DNA from: Rhodospirillum sp.
GTDB lineage: Bacteria > Pseudomonadota > Alphaproteobacteria > Dongiales > Dongiaceae
NCBI GenBank assembly: GCA_013822765.1
Contig: PNKY01000002.1
Location: 248,001 to 312,000 of the forward strand
Reading direction: 5' to 3'
DNA length: 64,000 bases
The notes below the pieces were generated by a model. That model made no database searches. It was given only the letters and a program-made list of their open reading frames with translations, and was not told the DNA's origin. Every line of letters begins with the position of its first letter. Within the stretch, counting starts at the first letter, position 1. The position numbers and the translations under genes are program-made. Shown piece after piece: positions 1-8,072 of the stretch.

Positions 1-207
<207 letters not shown>

Positions 208-217
208 CGGAGGAGGC

Positions 218-1039
218 ATGCAACGCGTCCTGCTCACGGGAGCGAGCGGCGGGGTCGGTGCCCGTTTGCGCAACCTGCTGCCCGCGCATTACGCGCAGCT
301 CCGCCTCAGCGATCTGAAAGCACCGCAGGATCTGCGCGCCGAGGAGGAATTCGTCGCCGCCGACCTCGCCGACATGGTCCAGGTCGAGCATGCGCTGGAC
401 GGCATCGACGGCATCGTGCACATGGGCGCTTATTCCGTGGAAGGCCCGTGGGACACCGTCCTGCAATCCAACATCGTGGGTACCTACAATCTGTTCGAAG
501 CGGCGCGCCGCAAGGGCGTGAAGCGCGTAGTGTTCGCCTCCAGCAACCATGTCGTCGGCTTCTATCCGCGTGACCAGCGCATCGGCGTCGACGTCACCGC
601 GCTGCCCGACACGCGCTACGGTGTCAGCAAGGCGTTCGGGGAATCGCTCGGCGCCTTCTATGCCTACAAGTTCGGCCTCGAAGTGCTGTGCCTGCGCATC
701 GGCAATGTCAGCGATCAGCCGACCAACCTGCGCCTGGCCTCGATCTGGCTGAAACCGGAAGACTTGGTGCAGTTGATCCGCATCGGGCTCGAGCATCCCG
801 ACATCCACTACGAGATCTTCTACGGTGTCTCCGCCAACACCCGCGGCTGGTGGGACAACAGCGTCGCCTGCCGCTACGGCTACAAGCCGAGCGGTGATTC
901 CGAGACGCTGCTGCAAGGCGCCCGTGAAGGCCAAACCAAGCTGCAGCCCGACCCCATCGGCGACTACTACCAGGGCGGCCATTTCGCCTCGCAGGAGTTC
1001 GACGGCGGGCTGGAGCGGGTGCCGGAGAAGAAGCGATGA
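218..1039 (+). CDS. udh: Uronate dehydrogenase (NAD-dependent epimerase/dehydratase-type SDR)
   Basis: 273 residues, close to the roughly 265 of Agrobacterium-type uronate dehydrogenase. It oxidises D-galacturonate or D-glucuronate to the aldaro-1,5-lactone with NAD+. The dinucleotide motif GASGGVG is at residues 8-14, the conserved FASSNH serines at 108-109, and the catalytic YxxxK is Y134/K138. The SANTRGWWDN and YGYKP segments resemble the characterised family. A strong GGAGGAGG ribosome site precedes the ATG, and the gene follows kdgD closely, so they are probably one transcript. Cytoplasmic. Recognition rests on remembered family sequence. Confidence 0.9.
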   Translation: MQRVLLTGASGGVGARLRNLLPAHYAQLRLSDLKAPQDLRAEEEFVAADLADMVQVEHALDGIDGIVHMGAYSVEGPWDTVLQSNIVGTYNLFEAARRKGVKRVVFASSNHVVGFYPRDQRIGVDVTALPDTRYGVSKAFGESLGAFYAYKFGLEVLCLRIGNVSDQPTNLRLASIWLKPEDLVQLIRIGLEHPDIHYEIFYGVSANTRGWWDNSVACRYGYKPSGDSETLLQGAREGQTKLQPDPIGDYYQGGHFASQEFDGGLERVPEKKR

Positions 1040-1060
1040 TGCGTCGCACCGTCCCCAATC

Positions 1061-1142
1061 GTCACCCCGGCCTTGAGCCGGGGTCCACTCATCCGCCGCA
1101 CGTGCGACTGCGGAACGGATCCCGGCTCACGGCCGGGATGAC
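1061..1142. repeat. Composite palindromic intergenic element (REP-like)
   Basis: Two hairpins lie back to back between udh and the next gene. CCCCGGC (1065-1071) pairs with GCCGGGG (1077-1083) around CTTGA, and ATCCCGGC (1119-1126) pairs with GCCGGGAT (1132-1139). The flanks GTCA (1061-1064) and TGAC (1139-1142) make the whole unit an imperfect palindrome. This architecture is typical of dispersed intergenic repeats in alphaproteobacteria. Its effect here is unknown; it could end or stabilise part of the transcript. Copy number cannot be judged from one window. Confidence 0.7.
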
Positions 1143-1169
1143 GGGCGAGGGGAGGGGACGGCGAGGCTC

Positions 1170-2261
1170 ATGACCACCATCGCCCGCATCGACACCATCC
1201 GCCTCGATATCCCGTTCGGCGATCACTATGACGGGCCGCGGGCGAAGCCGCGCGGCTGGACCCAGCGCGATGTGCTGCTGGTGCGGGTCGAAACCGGTGA
1301 TGGCATCGTCGGTTGGGGCGAAGCGTTCGCCTACGCCTGCGCGACCGTGACCGAGGCGGCGATCCGCGACATGTTCGCGCCTCGCCTGATCGGCCAGGCC
1401 TGCCACGACATCGCCGCGCTGAGCCGCGAGATGCAGCGCCAGCTCCACATCCAGGGCCGCTACGGCATCACCATCTTCGCTTGGTCGGGGATCGAGATGG
1501 CGCTGTGGGACGCGGCCGCCAAACGCACCGGCGTCTCGCTCGCGACCTTGCTCGGCGGCCGCCGGCGCGGCAGCGTGCCGGCCTATGCCAGCCTGGTGCG
1601 CTATGGTGGCGCGCGCGAGGTGCGCGATGTGTGCGCCAAGGCGATCGCCGACGGCTACCGCGACGTGAAGCTGCACGAGATCGCGTACGAGCCGATCGCC
1701 GCCGGGCGCGAGGCGGTCGGCCCCGATGTGCGCCTCACTACCGACGTGAATTGCAACTGGAGCCTCGAAGAGACCGAGGCGATGCTGCCGAGGATGAAGG
1801 CGCTCGACCTCTACTGGGTCGAGGAGCCGATCTGGCCGCCGGAGGATTTCGAGACCCTGGCGCGGCTGGAAGAGCAGTTTGGCGTCGCGCTCGCCGCCGG
1901 CGAGAACGCCTGCACGGCGTTCCAGTTCCAGGGCGTTATCCCCGCCGTCACCTTCGTGCAACCGAGCGTCACCAAGATCGGTGGCATCCTTGAGTTCATG
2001 AAGGTGGTGGATGCCACGCGCCTGGTCGGCAAGCAGGTGATGCCGCACTCGCCCTATTTCGGCCCGGGGTGGTGGGCGACCCTGCAACTCGCCGCGCATG
2101 CACCGGAGATCGGGCTGATCGAGTATCTCTACATCGAGAGCGAAGGCCAGGTCGGCAAGCACATCCCGCTGCCGAAGAAGGGGATGATCCAAATTCCGGA
2201 CACGCCGGGATTGGGTTTCGAGCCGGACTTCGACGCGATCGACAGGTTCAGGGTGGGGTGA
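1170..2261 (+). CDS. Mandelate racemase/muconate lactonizing (enolase superfamily) enzyme, probable aldarate/aldarolactone cycloisomerase or dehydratase
   Basis: 363 residues with the two-part enolase-superfamily plan: capping domain, then barrel. Visible barrel residues are K167 and H169 in a K-x-H motif, D192 and N194, E218/E219, E245, K269 and H293. Between uronate dehydrogenase and galactarolactone isomerase, the expected job is opening galactaro-1,4-lactone to 3-deoxy-2-keto-hexarate (the Gci step) or dehydrating galactarate. The active site differs from Agrobacterium Gci as I remember it (K-x-K), and the strand-6 position that is Asp in mandelate racemase (QPD) is Ser266 here. The role is therefore from context and the exact reaction is open. 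The ATG has weak purine-rich sequence upstream. Confidence 0.7.
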   Translation: MTTIARIDTIRLDIPFGDHYDGPRAKPRGWTQRDVLLVRVETGDGIVGWGEAFAYACATVTEAAIRDMFAPRLIGQACHDIAALSREMQRQLHIQGRYGITIFAWSGIEMALWDAAAKRTGVSLATLLGGRRRGSVPAYASLVRYGGAREVRDVCAKAIADGYRDVKLHEIAYEPIAAGREAVGPDVRLTTDVNCNWSLEETEAMLPRMKALDLYWVEEPIWPPEDFETLARLEEQFGVALAAGENACTAFQFQGVIPAVTFVQPSVTKIGGILEFMKVVDATRLVGKQVMPHSPYFGPGWWATLQLAAHAPEIGLIEYLYIESEGQVGKHIPLPKKGMIQIPDTPGLGFEPDFDAIDRFRVG

Positions 2262-2301
2262 GACATGACGGCAAGTCGCAGCACCTTCCATCGAGTTCGC
2301 C

Positions 2302-2374
2302 ATCCCAAGGCTTGGCCTTGGGATCCACGAGTGTGCCTGCAGCGTCCGGCTCGCCCTCATCGAAACTCGTGGAT
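2302..2374. repeat. Nested palindromic intergenic element
   Basis: ATCCCAAGGC (2302-2311) pairs perfectly with GCCTTGGGAT (2315-2324) around a 3-base loop. Overlapping its end, ATCCACGAGT (2323-2332) pairs perfectly with ACTCGTGGAT (2365-2374). Like the element at 1061-1142 it sits between genes of the galacturonate operon, but its sequence is different. It looks like a dispersed alphaproteobacterial repeat. Two perfect 10-base arms make chance unlikely. Confidence 0.65.
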
Positions 2375-2416
2375 GGCAGGGCCAAGCCTTGCCATGACGG
2401 ATTAGGAGAGGACGGC

Positions 2417-3265
2417 ATGACGCTCGTCCGCACCCTCGCCGGCCCGCCGCCGCGCCTGAAAGCGCCGGCCGGTACGTGCGACACGCACATGCATTTCTAT
2501 AGTCGCGCCTATCGTGCGCTGCCCGGCACGCTCAATCCACCGGATGCGACGGTCGCGGATTACCGCCGGGTGCAGGCTTGGCTCGGGCTCGAGCGCGCGA
2601 TCGTGGTGCAGCCCAATGCGTATGGCGATGACAACCGAGCGACCATGTCCGGCGTGGCGGCACTCGGGCCAACGGCCCGCGGCGTCGTCGTGGTGAAGCC
2701 CAGCGTGACGGACGAGGAGCTCGAGCGACTGACCAAGGCTGGCGCGCGCGGCATCCGGTTCATGAACCTGCTCGGCGGCACGCTGACCTTCGCGCAAATG
2801 GACGAGATGGCGGCGCGCGTGCATCCCTTCGGCTGGAGCGCGATCGTGCAGCTCGATGGCCGCACCTTGCCGGAGCACGCGGCGCAGCTGCGCCGCCTGC
2901 CGATGGATTACGTCATCGACCATTGCGGCAAGTTCCTGGAGCCCGTCGCCCCCGATCATGAATCCTTCAAGGCGATGCTGCGCCTGGTGGAGACCGGCCG
3001 CTGCTGGGTCAAGATCGCCGGCGCCTACGAGTTCTCCAAGTCCGGCGGCCCGGCCTACGAGGATGTCGCCCGCCTGATGCGCGTGCTGATCGAGGCCGCG
3101 CCGGAGCGGGTGATCTGGGGCAGCAACTGGCCGCACGCTTTGGCGGAGAAGATCGGCTATCCGAACGACGCCGCCCTGTTGGACCTGCTGCTGGATTGGG
3201 CGCCGGACGAGGCGGTAAGGCGCAAGATCCTGGTCGAGAATCCGGCCCGGCTATATGGGTTCTAG
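2417..3265 (+). CDS. gli: D-galactarolactone isomerase (amidohydrolase superfamily, COG3618)
   Basis: 282 residues. It isomerises galactaro-1,5-lactone to the 1,4-lactone used by the cycloisomerase. The metal-site start HMH is at residues 24-26, followed by DHCGKF mid-protein and WGSNWPH near the end, all matching remembered Agrobacterium galactarolactone isomerase. The reading frame stays open far upstream through the end of the previous gene, but the ATG at 2417 has an AGGAGAG ribosome site 6 bases before it and begins just ahead of the conserved region. Last gene of the galacturonate set. Another 2-pyrone-dicarboxylate-hydrolase-like lactonase is the main alternative. Confidence 0.8.
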   Translation: MTLVRTLAGPPPRLKAPAGTCDTHMHFYSRAYRALPGTLNPPDATVADYRRVQAWLGLERAIVVQPNAYGDDNRATMSGVAALGPTARGVVVVKPSVTDEELERLTKAGARGIRFMNLLGGTLTFAQMDEMAARVHPFGWSAIVQLDGRTLPEHAAQLRRLPMDYVIDHCGKFLEPVAPDHESFKAMLRLVETGRCWVKIAGAYEFSKSGGPAYEDVARLMRVLIEAAPERVIWGSNWPHALAEKIGYPNDAALLDLLLDWAPDEAVRRKILVENPARLYGF

Positions 3266-3348
3266 ACTTGAGGCACCCGCTGTAAGGGCCTGAAGCTGCG
3301 GCAAAATCGCGGATTTGGCTGGACCGGCGGCGAGGGTCCACAAACCGC

Positions 3349-3377
3349 TTGATCGCCGGCCCCGCATCCCGTATCAG
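3349..3377 (+). promoter_or_regulatory. Candidate promoter of the tRNA-Glu gene
   Basis: TTGATC (3349-3354) and TATCAG (3372-3377) with a 17-base spacer lie about 20 bases before the tRNA. Both boxes are imperfect matches to the housekeeping consensus. The rest of 3266-3396 shows no gene. Confidence 0.3.
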
Positions 3378-3396
3378 ATGGCCCTCACCAAGCCGC

Positions 3397-3472
3397 GACC
3401 CCATCGTCTAGTGGCCTAGGACATCAGCCTCTCACGTTGAGAACACGGGTTCAAATCCCGTTGGGGTCGCCA
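3397..3472 (+). tRNA. tRNA-Glu, anticodon CTC
   Basis: A complete cloverleaf with genomically encoded CCA (3470-3472). The acceptor GACCCCA (3397-3403) pairs with TGGGGTC (3462-3468), with discriminator G3469. The anticodon stem TCAGC/GTTGA closes the loop CTCTCAC, whose middle bases CTC read GAG codons. The T-arm holds GGTTCAAATCC. The D-arm start CGTCTAGTGGCCTAGGAC is typical of glutamate tRNAs. It is a single-gene unit, convergent with the glycan cluster. Confidence 0.95.
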
Positions 3473-3558
3473 CTCTTCCATGCAACCGTTACCTCGGGAT
3501 TCTGCGGCTCTCTCGGAACGCGCGCCATCCTCTCGGCCCCGATCGAGTTGCTCGGCCG

Positions 3559-4806
3559 CTAGCCCGCCCCATTGCGGCGTATGAGCCGCGCGAGCTGCGC
3601 GCCGACGACTGGTATCGAGAAGTACGTCTCCACGCGGTTGCGCGCCGCCTTTCCTAGGCGGATTCGACCGCATGGATCGCCGGCCAATCGTTCGAGCGCG
3701 GAGACGAGGCCCGACACGTCCTCGCGTTTGGTCAAGATGCCGCCATGATCCTCGCCGGCCGCGAAGATGTCCGGCAGGCCGTGGGCGTCGCTCGACACGA
3801 CGGGAAGTCCGCACGCCATGGCTTCCAGAGGCGCGACCGGCATGCCCTCGTTGCGCGACGTGATCAGGTAGGCGTCGGCAGCGGACAGCCACTGGCGCAT
3901 GCGCGGGCGATCGGTGACATAGCTCGAGAGCCAGGTCAGGCGAGCGGGCGCGCGCTGCTGGAGCAGCTGCGCGAAAGCCGCGTGGTCCTGCCCCGAGCCG
4001 ATCAGATAGGCCAGCGCGTCCGGCCGGCGAGCGGCAAACTGCATCCAAGCCGCCACCAGGATGTCCAGGCCCTTTCGCCCGATGTCGGTGCGGCCGTGAT
4101 TGACGACAATGAAGGCATCAGCGGCCAGCCCGAGTTCGACGCGGGCTTGGGCGCGGTCGACTGGGCGCCATTCATCGCAGTCGAGCGGATTGGGGATCTC
4201 GGCAACCGGTGCCCGCAGGCGGGGATAGGTCTGCGTGAGCCGCGCGCGCTCGCGCGCCGAAGCGACGATCAGGCCGTTGCACAAGCGCAATGATGAAGGG
4301 CGCACCATTCGTTCGAGGGCTGAGAGCGTGGCGTCGCCACCTTGGAAGGTCGCATAGACCGGAATGCGCCGGCGCTTTCCGAGTCGCGCCAGCAGGTCAA
4401 ACCGAAAATACTCGTACTCCTGTGCCAACAACGCGACGCATCGCTCTTGCGAGAGCACGGCGGCGAAATCGCGCATGGGACTCCGCAGCCATTGCTCGGC
4501 GCAGTGCAGGGATGCCCCTCGCAGTCGCGTGGACCGCTGGCCCGGAACGGCCCAGACCGGCGCGCCCGTGCCGGCATGCGTGAGGCGCGTCGGGCTCTGA
4601 ACCCGATCGGACGCGCACACGATGATCGGACGCCAGCCCTGCCGCTGCAGGGCGAGGACATAGCCGAACAGCCATCCGCCGGTCATCTTGTTGACGAAGC
4701 CGTCGAGGTCGAGACTGAGGGAGTCGAGGAACTGCTCGATCACCTCGCCCCACGGAAAGATGGCCACGGTGGGAGCGGCCTCGCCGTCGCCTTCTAGCGC
4801 CGCCAT
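3559..4806 (-). CDS. Glycosyltransferase family 4 protein
   Basis: 415 residues with a two-Rossmann GT-B layout. The C-terminal half carries the family 4 signature: GRKGLD around residue 245 and the NEGMPVAPLEAMACG block with E320 and E328 for nucleotide-sugar binding. It probably transfers a hexose or similar sugar in assembly of a surface polysaccharide; donor and acceptor cannot be told. Its start overlaps the end of the upstream methyltransferase by 13 bases, and it is the last gene of the minus-strand glycan operon. No signal peptide or membrane segment is evident. Confidence 0.85.
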   Translation of the reverse strand: MAALEGDGEAAPTVAIFPWGEVIEQFLDSLSLDLDGFVNKMTGGWLFGYVLALQRQGWRPIIVCASDRVQSPTRLTHAGTGAPVWAVPGQRSTRLRGASLHCAEQWLRSPMRDFAAVLSQERCVALLAQEYEYFRFDLLARLGKRRRIPVYATFQGGDATLSALERMVRPSSLRLCNGLIVASARERARLTQTYPRLRAPVAEIPNPLDCDEWRPVDRAQARVELGLAADAFIVVNHGRTDIGRKGLDILVAAWMQFAARRPDALAYLIGSGQDHAAFAQLLQQRAPARLTWLSSYVTDRPRMRQWLSAADAYLITSRNEGMPVAPLEAMACGLPVVSSDAHGLPDIFAAGEDHGGILTKREDVSGLVSALERLAGDPCGRIRLGKAARNRVETYFSIPVVGAQLARLIRRNGAG

Positions 4807-5528
4807 GCGAACGCGGTCTCGCTGCCGGCGGTGCGGGGGCGGTGGGCAAGGTAGCCGATCGAGACGACCGGCGCGGCGACGGCATAGAGCGGCTTGCGCA
4901 CCCGGCGCGGCAACCGGGAGAAGGCCAGGTCGTGATAGAACGATGTCACCGCGTTGATAAAGGTGGCGGATCGTTCCGGCGAAGCGCCGAACAGCGCGGC
5001 CAGTTCCGCCGTGTCATAGCCGCGCCGCACATGCCCCCAGCTTGCCATCAGCTCCGCCTCGGGAGGGCAGACCGGCGTCATGAATCGATAGAAGGGATAG
5101 TGCCAGTCGGCGTTGGGCGTTGACACCAGGACGACGCCGTTCGGCCGCGTGACACGCAAGGCCTCGCGGGCGGCGATGCCGTCGTCCTGGATATGCTCGA
5201 GCACATCGAAGAGCGTGACGGCATCGAAGGCGCAGTCCGCGAAGGGAAGCCGGCGGGCGTCACCGCAAACGAACGCCGCAGCGGCCGATACGCTATCGCG
5301 CAGCGCGAAATCGAGGTCGAGCGTCACGACCTCGGCCCCGGGATAGAGCAGGCGGGCGAGGCCGCTGCGGCCGCCGCCGATCTCGAGGATCCTGGCGTCC
5401 CGCCCGCCGATGTCCGCGGGCGCGATACGATGGATGGCGCGCATCTTTTCGCGGTAGAACAGGCCATCGGTCCATCCGTTGGGGAATGGATTGCGGGCGA
5501 GGAACGCGCTGAGCGACGCTTTCTTCAT
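4794..5528 (-). CDS. Class I SAM-dependent methyltransferase
   Basis: 244 residues. Motif I is LEIGGGRSG (48-56), followed by acidic D71, GDARRLPF near 89 and FDVLEHI (107-113), the usual Methyltransf_11 pattern. It probably methylates a sugar or lipid-linked glycan intermediate. The reading frame is open well upstream, but the chosen ATG forms an ATGA overlap with the stop of the preceding glycosyltransferase and gives a standard-length protein. The PVCPPEAELMASWGH segment after motif III is the likely acceptor region. Substrate unknown. Confidence 0.8.
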   Translation of the reverse strand: MKKASLSAFLARNPFPNGWTDGLFYREKMRAIHRIAPADIGGRDARILEIGGGRSGLARLLYPGAEVVTLDLDFALRDSVSAAAAFVCGDARRLPFADCAFDAVTLFDVLEHIQDDGIAAREALRVTRPNGVVLVSTPNADWHYPFYRFMTPVCPPEAELMASWGHVRRGYDTAELAALFGASPERSATFINAVTSFYHDLAFSRLPRRVRKPLYAVAAPVVSIGYLAHRPRTAGSETAFAWRR

Positions 5529-6850
5529 AGCGGGGATTGCCGCGCCGATGGTCCCAGAGCGCGCGATGCCGGCATATCGATCGGTCGCTTGCGCCATCGC
5601 GGCCGGAAGCCGTATTGCAGGCCGCACAGCCACCCGCCCATCTCGTCCCACAGAATCTGGAACCGGCGTACGCCGCCGCCATCGCGCAGCGCCAAGAAGG
5701 CCGAGCGCGCGAAATAGGCGGGCAACTGCACGAATATCCGCCGGATGTTGCCGCCATGGCGATGCCGCGCGGCCTGCACGAACAGGGCGGAGACATGGCC
5801 CTTCATGTAGGCCCTGACCTGCCGGCGCAGTTCCGGCCACTGCTCGCGATGATGATGCATCACGACCGCGCGCGGTTCGAACAGACAGGCGCCGCCGGCG
5901 GCGATCAACCGGTACCACAGCTCGGAATCCTCCGAGCAACCAGACGCGCCGGCGCCCAGCCGTTCGTCGAACAGGCCGACGCGCTCGAACACCGATCGCC
6001 GGAATGCCATGTTGGCGCCGGCGCCGATGCGCCAGACCTGCGCGCCCATGGCCTTGGTCTCGTCGAGGAAGCGGCGGTCGAAGATCAGCGGCACGCACTC
6101 GCTGCCGAAGCCGCCCATCTTGAACTGGAAATAGCACTGCGCCGGCGTATCGAGCCGGGCCGGCAGCACCAGCCCGGTGACCGCATCCACCGCCGCACCG
6201 GAGAAGGCGCGCACAATCTCTGCGGTCCAGCTTGGGCCAGGCTCGACGTCGTCGTCGGTGAAGGCGATCAAGGCGCCCTTGCTCGCCTGGATGCCGGCAT
6301 TGCGCGCCACGCTCAGTCCCGGCTGGGCCTCGTGCACATAGTCGACGCCGGAGAATTGCGCGGTCGCCGCCTCGGCCGAGCGGTGGCTCGAGTTGTCGAC
6401 CACCACGATCTGGCCGGCCCGGCTGGTCTGCGCCGCCAACGCCGCCAGGCAGCGCTCGAGCGCCTCGGGCCGGTCACGGGTGCAGATGACGACACTGAGC
6501 GGCGTTGCCGAAACCGGAGATGTCTCCGCGAAACCATCCAGCTGCCTCAGCAGGTCCCCGCAGTCCTGGAGCGTATCGACGGGCACCCTCAGCAGCGGCC
6601 GGCCATCGTACGTCGCGCGTGCCGGGCCGGCGAAACGCGGTGAGCGCGCGGCCAGCTGCGCCGAAGCGAATTCGGCGGCAAGGGCGGCGAGCTCGCTGCG
6701 GCTGAGCGGAAGCTGCTCCGGCAGATAGCTCTTGACGCCAATCGGCAGCGCGCCCCACCAGAACACCATAAAGACTGGACGCGCGTTCGCCGCGGCCACC
6801 GGTTCGGCGCCGCTCAGGTCGACGTGGCGGATATCCCACGCGCTGTTCAT
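5525..6850 (-). CDS. Glycosyltransferase family 2 with N-terminal accessory region
   Basis: 441 residues. The GT-A catalytic domain starts near 118 (LSVVICTRDRPEAL) and has DDD at 199-201 as the metal/nucleotide-sugar site. About 115 residues precede it, including a short segment (VFMVFWWGALPIGV) that resembles one in the adjacent paralogue at 6847-8070. The C-terminal part contains arginine-rich and hydrophobic stretches. ATGA overlaps on both sides put it firmly inside the operon. It is likely to elongate a surface glycan; the sugar is unknown. Confidence 0.83.
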   Translation of the reverse strand: MNSAWDIRHVDLSGAEPVAAANARPVFMVFWWGALPIGVKSYLPEQLPLSRSELAALAAEFASAQLAARSPRFAGPARATYDGRPLLRVPVDTLQDCGDLLRQLDGFAETSPVSATPLSVVICTRDRPEALERCLAALAAQTSRAGQIVVVDNSSHRSAEAATAQFSGVDYVHEAQPGLSVARNAGIQASKGALIAFTDDDVEPGPSWTAEIVRAFSGAAVDAVTGLVLPARLDTPAQCYFQFKMGGFGSECVPLIFDRRFLDETKAMGAQVWRIGAGANMAFRRSVFERVGLFDERLGAGASGCSEDSELWYRLIAAGGACLFEPRAVVMHHHREQWPELRRQVRAYMKGHVSALFVQAARHRHGGNIRRIFVQLPAYFARSAFLALRDGGGVRRFQILWDEMGGWLCGLQYGFRPRWRKRPIDMPASRALGPSARQSPL

Positions 6851-8070
6851 GATGCCTGTTCGCGGATTTTCTGAACGCGCTTGAGCGAGCGGTCATACTC
6901 GCCGGCCATGCCGACGATGCCGCCCCGCAGCTCGGCGGTCAGGAAGCCCAGCTCGCGGAACCGCAGGCAGCAGGCGGCAACGGCCATGCCGGCCAGCTTG
7001 TCGAGCAGCCACCAGCGGAGGATGGCTGCCTGCTTGCGCTTGAGTGCGGGATCGCTGCGGCGGGATTTGGCCAGGAAGGCCATGAAGCCCAGGCCCCAAG
7101 TCCAGTACTGGTGCTTCAGCTGGGGCAGTGTCTCGCGATGCTCGTGATAGACGGCGTAGCGCGGCTCATAGACGATGGCCCGGCCGCTGCGCAGCACGCG
7201 ATAGAAGATGTCGAGATCGCCGCCGCCCGGAAGCGGCGCGCCGGTATCCAGCGCCTCGTCGAATCCGCCAAGCGCGAGCAGCAGCGACCGGTCGAACGCC
7301 ATGTTGCAGCCGGCGCCGATCACGCCGGAGCCGACTGGATGCAGCGGGTTTTCGGCGCTGGCGGTATGGAACGTCTTCGGTTCGAAGCCGCGCCCGAAGC
7401 CGCCGCGCAGCTCGAACTGGACCTGCGCCTCGGTCTCGAGCCGGTAGGGCAAGACCAGGCCACTGAAGCCGCCTGCCTCGGGGCAGCTGTGCCAAGCGGT
7501 GAACAAGCCCTCCAGCCAGTCACGATCCACCACCACGTCGTCGTCGAGGAACGCGAGCAGATCGCCGGATGCGTGGCGCACTGCCGCGTTGCGCGCGAAG
7601 TCGAGCCCGGCGCGCGGCTCGAACACGTAGTGGACGCCGGCGAAGGCGGCGGCCGCGTCCCGGGTCGCGGAATCGACCGAGGCGTTGTCGATGACCAGCA
7701 GTTCGGTAGCGCGGAAACAGCTTGCCGCCACCACAGGCTGGAGGGAGCTCAGCAAGCGCGTCAATCGCTTGGCACGGTCCTTGGTGCAGATGGCAATGGT
7801 CAGCGACGGCGGCTGGAGCATGCTGACCGGCCAACGCCGGGCAAGGGCGGCTTCGACCTCGAGCGCGATCAGCCGGCGCCCGAACCGCTTGGCGCAGAGA
7901 GCCGCAATCTCTTCCGCGGAGAATGTGTATCCGGGCGTCGCGCTCGCCATGCGAAATCCTGCGAGACGTCCCTTCCAGCGCGCCAGGACGGCGAGACCAT
8001 CCTGCTCGGGAGCCAGAGCGATGGACGGCAACGGTTCAGACAGTTCGATCTCCGCGATCCGATACGCCAT
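6847..8070 (-). CDS. Glycosyltransferase family 2, paralogue of its neighbour
   Basis: 407 residues. The catalytic domain begins near residue 90 (LTIAICTKDRAKRL), with DDD at 176-178 and an internal GCNMAFDRSLLLALGGFDE segment shared in pattern with the downstream glycosyltransferase. The N-terminal 88 residues carry the AVLARWKGRLAGF segment also seen, more diverged, in that neighbour, suggesting tandem duplication. It starts 2 bases after the stop of the ABC exporter gene and overlaps the next gene by 4 bases. Confidence 0.83.
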   Translation of the reverse strand: MAYRIAEIELSEPLPSIALAPEQDGLAVLARWKGRLAGFRMASATPGYTFSAEEIAALCAKRFGRRLIALEVEAALARRWPVSMLQPPSLTIAICTKDRAKRLTRLLSSLQPVVAASCFRATELLVIDNASVDSATRDAAAAFAGVHYVFEPRAGLDFARNAAVRHASGDLLAFLDDDVVVDRDWLEGLFTAWHSCPEAGGFSGLVLPYRLETEAQVQFELRGGFGRGFEPKTFHTASAENPLHPVGSGVIGAGCNMAFDRSLLLALGGFDEALDTGAPLPGGGDLDIFYRVLRSGRAIVYEPRYAVYHEHRETLPQLKHQYWTWGLGFMAFLAKSRRSDPALKRKQAAILRWWLLDKLAGMAVAACCLRFRELGFLTAELRGGIVGMAGEYDRSLKRVQKIREQAS

Positions 8071-8072
8071 GG

